5,217 nucleotides of DNA from Parachlamydiales bacterium (lineage in GTDB: Bacteria > Chlamydiota > Chlamydiia > Chlamydiales > SM23-39), in the NCBI GenBank assembly GCA_020058465.1, contig JAGVDZ010000163.1:1-5217 (forward strand), written 5' to 3'. Positions 1-4,351 of this stretch are shown here, piece by piece. How positions within the stretch are numbered: the first letter of the stretch is position 1; every line of letters begins with the position of its first letter. The notes under the pieces were generated by a model. The model did no database searches. It was not told where the DNA came from and saw only the letters and a list, made by a program, of their open reading frames with translations. Both the position numbers and the translations under genes were made by a program.

Positions 1-41
1 CTCTCCCTCAGCTATAGGCCTGAGCTATGGGTTTCTCAAGA

Positions 42-49
42 GAGGGGAG
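42..49 (+). promoter_or_regulatory. Probable fumC ribosome binding site
   Basis: A purine run, GAGGGGAG, ends directly against the ATG at 50. Its GAGG part leaves a 4-nt spacer, short but usable. It is the only SD-like sequence near the N-terminus and supports the ATG at 50 as the start. Confidence 0.5.
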
Positions 50-1453
50 ATGGCATCTAGGGCAAAGCGACGTGTACAATATCGAAAAGAAACCGATAGC
101 TTTGGAGTCGAGAATGTTCCAAAATTCGCCTACTTTGGAGCCGAGACACAAAGAGCTGCCTTACACTTTGCCATCGGCAAGGACAGGATGCCAAAAGCGG
201 TGATCCACGCCTTGGCCCTTGTCAAAAAGGGAGCTGCCTTGGTCAACCTAAAGCTGGGTCGCCTAGATTCTGATAAAGCTAAGTGGATCATCCAAGCTTG
301 TGAAGAGCTGCTCGATCATAAACTAGAGGCCCATTTTCCCCTTAAGGTATGGCAATCAGGTAGCGGCACTCAGACGAACATGAATGTCAATGAAGTCATC
401 GCACACCGAGCTTCTGAATTGGCCGGCTTTGCCTTGGGAACCAAAGGGCCCATTCATCCCAACGATCATGTCAACATGTCCCAGTCCTCCAACGATGTTT
501 TTCCGACTGCCATGCATATTGCAGCAGCTTATGCTGTGCAACACGGTGTTTTACCAGCTCTCGAAAAAATGATCAGAGGGCTACAAAAAAAAGTATCCCA
601 ATTTCGATCGATCATCAAGATTGGACGAACGCATCTTCAAGATGCCACCCCCTTAAGCCTTGGCCAGGAATTTTCAGGCTATGTCGCCCTGTTGGAACAG
701 GCTCGAGGCACCCTTATGTCTTCCCTACAAGGTCTCCATCTGCTCGCGATTGGAGGCACTGCTGTCGGAACAGGGCTCAATGCCCCTGCCCATTTTGGAG
801 ACCTCGTGTCGTTAGAACTGTCCAACCTTACAGGGCTTACCTTCCTCTCCCACCCTAATAAATTTGCAGCTCTTTCCTGCCATCTCGAGCTTCTCGTCGC
901 CAGCTCTGCTCTTAAGGTCTTAAGCTGTGCTCTTATGAAGATTGCAAACGATCTTCGTCTCCTCGCATCAGGACCCCGATGCGGCCTCGGGGAGTTGATA
1001 TTGCCCGCCAATGAGCCCGGCTCCTCGATCATGCCAGGTAAAGTTAATCCAACCCAGTGTGAAGCCCTCACGATGGTAGCTACACAAGTGATTGCAATCG
1101 ATCAGGCAATCACCATTGCCTCCACCCACGGCCACCTTGAACTAAATACATTTAAACCACTGATAATCTACAATTTTCTTCATGCAACCACGCTATTGAC
1201 AGGGGCAATGGGTCTGTTTTTGCGCCACTGTATTCAGGGTATTCAAGCCAATCGAACACAGATTGCAAAGCATCTTCAACGCTCTTTAATGCTCGTGACG
1301 GCCTTAAGTCCTCACGTTGGATATGACATAGCAGCGAAAGTGGCCAATATGGCTTATCAACGCAATCTTTCCTTAAAAGAAACATGTGTCGAACTGGGTC
1401 TGATGACAGCCGAAGAATTCGATCGAAAGGTCGATCCCAAAAAGATGATTTAA
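50..1453 (+). CDS. fumC: Class II fumarate hydratase (fumarase C)
   Basis: Interconverts fumarate and L-malate in the TCA cycle; iron-independent, cytosolic, a homotetramer in this family. The 467-residue product aligns through its whole length with E. coli FumC as I remember it, with a constant offset of seven residues. Seen: GSGTQ at 104-108 (substrate Thr107), HPND at 136-139 (the B-site His), SSND at 146-149, GRTHLQDAT at 192-200 with catalytic His195, and the mobile SS loop GSSIMPGKVN at 324-333 with catalytic Ser325, Lys331 and Asn333, then QCEAL with Glu338. All active-site positions are kept, so it should be active. The segment at 358-366 (STHGHLELN) departs from the usual GxxGNFELN. 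The ATG at 50 gives a seven-residue basic N-terminal extension compared with E. coli; a purine-rich SD (GAGG at 42-45, 4 nt away) supports it, but the frame stays open to the window edge, so an upstream start is not excluded. First gene of a likely operon with the next two. Confidence 0.97.
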   Translation: MASRAKRRVQYRKETDSFGVENVPKFAYFGAETQRAALHFAIGKDRMPKAVIHALALVKKGAALVNLKLGRLDSDKAKWIIQACEELLDHKLEAHFPLKVWQSGSGTQTNMNVNEVIAHRASELAGFALGTKGPIHPNDHVNMSQSSNDVFPTAMHIAAAYAVQHGVLPALEKMIRGLQKKVSQFRSIIKIGRTHLQDATPLSLGQEFSGYVALLEQARGTLMSSLQGLHLLAIGGTAVGTGLNAPAHFGDLVSLELSNLTGLTFLSHPNKFAALSCHLELLVASSALKVLSCALMKIANDLRLLASGPRCGLGELILPANEPGSSIMPGKVNPTQCEALTMVATQVIAIDQAITIASTHGHLELNTFKPLIIYNFLHATTLLTGAMGLFLRHCIQGIQANRTQIAKHLQRSLMLVTALSPHVGYDIAAKVANMAYQRNLSLKETCVELGLMTAEEFDRKVDPKKMI

Positions 1454-1475
1454 GATAGAATGCCCTCACTTCAGT

Positions 1476-2360
1476 ATGATTTGGGTCTTGTCTCTCCTTA
1501 TTGGAACACTTTCTGCCACCGTATATGAGCCCCTTACCCTGTCGTGGAAGGAAGGGTACGAGTCGGGACACTCCGATTGGACTCTTGAGGAGCTCGGGGG
1601 TCGTCGCTTTCATTATGATTCACGCTGGGACCACAGCTGGCACCAGGCCTTGGAAGTAAGCCAGATCTATCGAGACCTTTTCTTTTCTTTGAGAGGGGAG
1701 GGAGCCCTTTTTGGACGAGGCTCTGTCAGAACAACCTGGCATCGTCCTGACCTAACGAGTAACGAGATCCATGTAGATCTTCAAAGCGATAGCTGGACCT
1801 CTCGAGGAGAAGCTCTTTTCGGCTGTGGTGTTGATCTCACAAGTGGGCGCACCTATCAGACCTTTTTGACCCCCCTTGTTGGCTACCTGGGGGCCTATCG
1901 AAATGAACAGACCCAACATAGCACGACCTTCCAAGAGGGGGCACTCTCCTTTTCCTTTGTATCGAACCCCTCGTATCGCTACCTTTGGTTTGGCCCCTTG
2001 GTGGGAGCTGCCCTCTTCATGCGCCCTTATGAAACCTGGACACTCGATCTCATCTACCGGTATCAGTGGAGGGCGTTATCGATGCGAGGGACCCTCTCCG
2101 AAAGGGTTTTGCAAAGTGAAGAGCTCACCCTTTCCGAAAGACCCTTTACCTATCGCCATGGGGATGCCTTTGCTCATCTGGGCAACATCCAAACAAAGTG
2201 GCGGCTAGGATCACGAGTTTGGTGGGGTCTGAGTGGATCCTTCAGCTATGCCGAAACAGCCCGCTCGAAGGGTGTGCGAGGTGCCGACATCCAAGAAGGC
2301 ACATTATCACTCCAACAAAGCAGCTACACCCTTTCCCTTCTTCTATCTTGGTATCTATGA
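1476..2360 (+). CDS. Putative outer-membrane beta-barrel protein, unknown family
   Basis: I do not recognise a named family. The 294-residue product begins with a short hydrophobic stretch (residues 3-14, WVLSLLIGTLSA) that would serve as a signal peptide, with possible cleavage after Ala14; it lacks the usual Lys/Arg in the n-region. The rest is rich in Trp (14), Tyr and Phe, with one Cys (117) and no long hydrophobic helix. Alternating polar/hydrophobic stretches look like amphipathic strands, for example 68-90, 111-141, 171-199, 237-260 and 283-293. The C-terminus (YTLSLLLSWYL) resembles a last beta strand with aromatics near the end, as in BAM substrates, though it ends in Leu rather than Phe. 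Location would be the outer membrane, possibly as a porin or surface protein; this is inference. It starts 22 nt after fumC with no evident Shine-Dalgarno; no other in-frame ATG, GTG or TTG lies between the upstream stop at 1446-1448 and this ATG. Its TGA overlaps the next start as ATGA, so it is read with its neighbours. Confidence 0.8.
   Translation: MIWVLSLLIGTLSATVYEPLTLSWKEGYESGHSDWTLEELGGRRFHYDSRWDHSWHQALEVSQIYRDLFFSLRGEGALFGRGSVRTTWHRPDLTSNEIHVDLQSDSWTSRGEALFGCGVDLTSGRTYQTFLTPLVGYLGAYRNEQTQHSTTFQEGALSFSFVSNPSYRYLWFGPLVGAALFMRPYETWTLDLIYRYQWRALSMRGTLSERVLQSEELTLSERPFTYRHGDAFAHLGNIQTKWRLGSRVWWGLSGSFSYAETARSKGVRGADIQEGTLSLQQSSYTLSLLLSWYL
2091..2140 (+). repeat. Imperfect 14-nt direct repeat with 36-nt period inside the barrel gene
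   Basis: ACCCTCTCCGAAAG (2091-2104) recurs as ACCCTTTCCGAAAG (2127-2140), one mismatch, in frame, so the protein repeats TLSER at 206-210 and 218-222. The same bases give inverted repeats: ACCCT/AGGGT (2091-2095 with 2103-2107) and GAAAGGGT/ACCCTTTC (2100-2107 with 2127-2134). Confidence 0.7.
2357..2360 (+). promoter_or_regulatory. ATGA stop/start overlap (translational coupling)
   Basis: The barrel gene stop TGA (2358-2360) and the methyltransferase start ATG (2357-2359) share bases. The preceding 25 nt are pyrimidine-rich with no SD, so termination-reinitiation is the likely way the downstream start is reached. Confidence 0.75.
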
Positions 2361-3079
2361 CAAAGATTTGGATCATCGGCCCCCATGCTCTCGATGTCGC
2401 TTTGACGACCCTTCCTGAACAAGTGGTCCAAATTTGGATTGGAGATCAAAAACTCAGCCCTTGGAAGGCAAGGGCGGACAAACTTGGCATTCCGTGTCTT
2501 TCCATGTCCAAACACAAGTTAACTCAACAAGTCGATACAGAATCACACCAGTCATGTATTGCCGAAGTGAGGGTGTCGCCTCCTTGTGATCTTTCTGAAT
2601 TTTTTGCATTGTACTCGGATCCAAAACCTCTTTTAATTTTAGATCAAATTTTTGATCCTCAGAACTTTGGTGCTATTTTAAGGAGCGCTGAATGTTTCGG
2701 TGTCCAGGGTGTGATTTGGTCCAAAAATAGGGGTTGTGGAGTGACCCCTCTAGTGTCCAAAAGTAGTGCTGGGGCAAGCCTTTTGGTGCCCCTTGTCCGC
2801 ATCTCCAACTTAGCTCACGCAGTGGATGTGCTCCACCAACAGGGCTATGTAGTTGCAGCGACCTCTTTGAGTCAAAAAAGCGTTTCTCTCTATAGTTTCG
2901 ATATTCCAGAAAAAATAGCTTGGATCATCGGATCTGAAGGGGAGGGGGTGCAGCCTCTTTTAAAGAAGAAAGCCGACTACGAGGTGATGATCCCGATGTG
3001 TGGAACCATCTCTTCGTTAAATGTGGCCCAAGCAACGACGGCCCTATTGTCCCATTTTCGCTATTTTCACCCGATCTGA
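2357..3079 (+). CDS. rlmB: SpoU-family 2'-O-ribose RNA methyltransferase (RlmB/TrmH type)
   Basis: Methylates a ribose 2'-OH in RNA using S-adenosylmethionine; E. coli RlmB modifies G2251 of 23S rRNA in the peptidyl-transferase loop. The 240-residue product is the usual length. An N-terminal substrate-binding domain (about 1-75) opens with IIGPHALDVAL and includes the HQ-x-IAxV segment at 64-71. The knotted SPOUT domain follows with all three SpoU motifs: DPQNFGAILRSAE at 100-112 (Asn103, Arg109), GSEGEG at 192-197 (Glu194), and IPMCGTISSLNVAQA at 212-226 (Ser219, Asn222). KSSAGA at 135-140 also fits. The frame is open up to 2198, but the longer start would bury 160 nt in the barrel gene; Met at 2357 gives the family N-terminus and an ATGA overlap with the preceding stop. 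No Shine-Dalgarno precedes it, so translation probably depends on reinitiation after the barrel gene. RlmB rather than tRNA-specific TrmH is suggested by the N-terminal domain, but the target nucleotide cannot be read from sequence. Confidence 0.93.
   Translation: MTKIWIIGPHALDVALTTLPEQVVQIWIGDQKLSPWKARADKLGIPCLSMSKHKLTQQVDTESHQSCIAEVRVSPPCDLSEFFALYSDPKPLLILDQIFDPQNFGAILRSAECFGVQGVIWSKNRGCGVTPLVSKSSAGASLLVPLVRISNLAHAVDVLHQQGYVVAATSLSQKSVSLYSFDIPEKIAWIIGSEGEGVQPLLKKKADYEVMIPMCGTISSLNVAQATTALLSHFRYFHPI
3067..3079. other. Tail-to-tail overlap of rlmB and tyrP
   Basis: The last 13 nt are shared: plus-strand codons end His-Pro-Ile-stop while minus-strand codons end Gln-Ile-Gly-stop. There is no intergenic room for a bidirectional terminator. 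A short inverted repeat, TAGAGG-A-CCTCTA (3080-3092), lies right after the rlmB stop but has a 1-nt spacer and no T tract, so I do not call it a terminator. Confidence 0.9.
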
Positions 3080-4260
3080 TAGAGGACCTCTAAGCCTAAG
3101 ATCAAGATGGCCAATATTCCTATGACGATCAAAACTCCACTGCCGCCACCTACAATGCGCCTTGCTTCAGGGTACTGTTTGCGCTTGACCCAAACCATCA
3201 AAGGGGGAAGCAGTCCAAATAAAAGAGCGCAACTGACCCCTCCGGCATAGCTTAAAGCCGTTAAAAAAAGATCTGGTTTACTCATTGCGATCATCAAGGG
3301 AAGCCCAAAGGTCAAAGCGCATAAGGCGATACGGTTTTTTCCTTTTTTAGACCAGTGAAGGCCGTCGGCTAAAAAGTCGAAGAAAGAAAGAGCCAGAGGG
3401 ATAAACGAGGTCGTCATGGCAAAAAAAGCAAAATACTGACCTATCTCGACGACCCAAGAGTTTTGTAAATGATACTTTAATGGAAAGATGGCATTATAAC
3501 CTTGCCGGGCTGCTTGAACAAGGCCGTGAGCCCCTTCAGCAGGCACGACTCCCAAAATGACTACTTGCCATAGGCTGTATACTAAAAAAGGGATGAAAGA
3601 GCCCCACAAGATCGCCCGTTGAATCCTCGGCACATCTCGATGCATATATTGGACAAGAGTTGGGATAATCACTTGGTAAGTAAACGCTGTGAAGAGGATG
3701 GGGATGGCAAGCGGTGCTTGTTGCCAATGATGGGCTTGTAACAGTGTCGATTGGATGAATGGCAATGCGGTGATAACAAACGCTACATAGCAGATAGCAA
3801 CACCGGAAATTAAAAATAAGTTTAATCGATCTACAATGCGAGTTCCTAAATAAACTACCGGCAACACACATATCGTGTAGATCAACATGGAAAAAGGACG
3901 GGGACCTGGGAGAAAGAGGAGTTCTTTGAATACATCGCCCCCTCCGGAAGAATGGGCTACCATGACAGTTAAAAACAAAAATAGATAAACGACCCAGGCT
4001 AGATAGCGACCAGGTCGACCGAGGGTATGATCAGCCATCGAAATAAAACTCGTATCGACCGGCATAGCCAACGATGTTTCCACAAGCAAAAAGCCGGTCA
4101 AGAGCATGAACAGCCAGCAGAAGAAATAGATGACCAAAGAGGGGAGTAGCCCCCCTTCTGCCGTGGCGACAGGGAGGGCTAGCATACCCACCCCAATCGT
4201 TGTTCCAGCAACGAGGAGAGTTCCTCCGAGTAAATGATTTTTAGAATAGATCAGACGCAT
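3067..4260 (-). CDS. tyrP: Aromatic amino acid permease, TyrP-like (HAAAP family)
   Basis: Inner-membrane proton-coupled importer of tyrosine and/or tryptophan (hydroxy/aromatic amino acid permease family, LeuT fold). The 397-residue product is of family length, with about 11 hydrophobic helices near 11-31, 38-60, 86-103, 123-141, 147-169, 184-200, 217-238, 271-297, 310-326, 333-356 and 373-393. Diagnostic pieces are the unwound TM1 motif AGTTIGVGMLALP at 18-30 (E. coli TyrP has GAGM; Val24 replaces Ala), YQVIIPTLVQYM at 195-206, which matches the FHxxVPSIxxYM element, and FFDFLADG at 293-300. Chlamydiae carry tyrP genes, sometimes duplicated, and depend on the host for these amino acids. Start: the ATG at 4260 sits just before TM1 with only a weak AGG upstream; no other in-frame ATG, GTG or TTG was seen in the 36 nt upstream. 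It is transcribed alone, divergent from the hydrolase and convergent with rlmB. Substrate choice (Tyr or Trp) is not determined here. Confidence 0.93.
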   Translation of the reverse strand: MRLIYSKNHLLGGTLLVAGTTIGVGMLALPVATAEGGLLPSLVIYFFCWLFMLLTGFLLVETSLAMPVDTSFISMADHTLGRPGRYLAWVVYLFLFLTVMVAHSSGGGDVFKELLFLPGPRPFSMLIYTICVLPVVYLGTRIVDRLNLFLISGVAICYVAFVITALPFIQSTLLQAHHWQQAPLAIPILFTAFTYQVIIPTLVQYMHRDVPRIQRAILWGSFIPFLVYSLWQVVILGVVPAEGAHGLVQAARQGYNAIFPLKYHLQNSWVVEIGQYFAFFAMTTSFIPLALSFFDFLADGLHWSKKGKNRIALCALTFGLPLMIAMSKPDLFLTALSYAGGVSCALLFGLLPPLMVWVKRKQYPEARRIVGGGSGVLIVIGILAILILGLEVLYQIG

Positions 4261-4347
4261 GAAGCCTATTGATAGAGGATCGATAAATTTTTTGTCGATT
4301 TTTTTATAAAAAAGGAGTATGATGAACGGGATTTTATATGTGACTTT
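4261..4347. promoter_or_regulatory. AT-rich divergent intergenic region, probable promoter region for tyrP and the hydrolase
   Basis: This 87-nt gap separates two divergent starts, so it must carry or transmit promoters for both directions unless transcription enters from elsewhere. It is much richer in A/T than the genes. A palindrome of six T, AT, six A (4300-4313) contains TATAAA on both strands (plus 4305-4310, minus 4308-4303), each a possible sigma-66/sigma-70 -10 element. No convincing -35 stands at 16-18 nt from either. A second minus-strand option is TCGACA (4298-4293), 18 nt, TATCAA (4274-4269), but it would place the transcript start almost on the tyrP ATG. ATCGAT also occurs at 4279-4284. 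Which elements are used is not settled. Confidence 0.4.
4311..4317 (+). promoter_or_regulatory. Strong Shine-Dalgarno sequence 30 nt before the hydrolase start
   Basis: AAAGGAG is the best SD in the window. It is 4 nt from the ATG at 4322 but 30 nt from the hydrolase ATG at 4348, so it can directly serve only the small leader frame. Confidence 0.6.
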
Positions 4348-4351
4348 ATGA
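4322..4351 (+). CDS. Possible 9-residue leader peptide ORF
   Basis: ATG at 4322 (or the adjacent ATG at 4319) opens a frame encoding MNGILYVTL and stopping at TGA 4349-4351. It has a well-spaced SD (AAAGGAG), and its stop overlaps the hydrolase start as ATGA. The hydrolase start itself has no SD at proper distance, and no in-frame ATG, GTG or TTG exists between the upstream stop at 4273-4275 and 4348. This is the arrangement expected of a coupling leader ORF. The peptide has no run of regulatory codons that would suggest attenuation. The frame is so short that it could be chance; alternatively the transcript may start downstream of the SD. Confidence 0.35.
   Translation: MNGILYVTL

Noticed and set aside
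27..200. Out-of-frame ATG at 27 opening a short plus-strand frame
   Set aside because: It overlaps the conserved fumC N-terminal domain in another frame and resembles nothing.
1460..1528. 22-codon frame from ATG 1460 between fumC and the barrel gene
   Set aside because: No ribosome site, unremarkable peptide, and it overlaps most of the barrel signal sequence; kept only as a note in the start-site finding.
679..1613. Two long open frames on the minus strand (679-1071 and 1152-1613) opposite fumC and the barrel gene
   Set aside because: They lie antisense to a fully conserved fumarase and to the start of the barrel gene, show no recognisable motif, and have no ribosome site; they are shadows of the coding strand.
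1639..1655. TGGCAC followed by TTGG, reminiscent of a sigma-54 promoter
   Set aside because: The spacing and the second element do not match the -24/-12 consensus, and it is inside the barrel coding region with no gene start downstream.
2198..2356. N-terminal extension of the methyltransferase back to ATG 2198
   Set aside because: It would overlap the barrel gene by over 160 nt and adds sequence with no SpoU similarity; the family N-terminus begins at Met 2357.
2642..2657. Inverted repeat GATCAAATTTTTGATC as a terminator or operator
   Set aside because: It lies in the codons of SpoU motif 1 (DQIFDP), has a 2-nt spacer and only A/T in the centre; the coding constraint explains it.
3536..3871. 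Open frame of 111 codons on the minus strand inside tyrP
   Set aside because: It is out of frame with a clear 11-helix permease on the same strand and has no motif.
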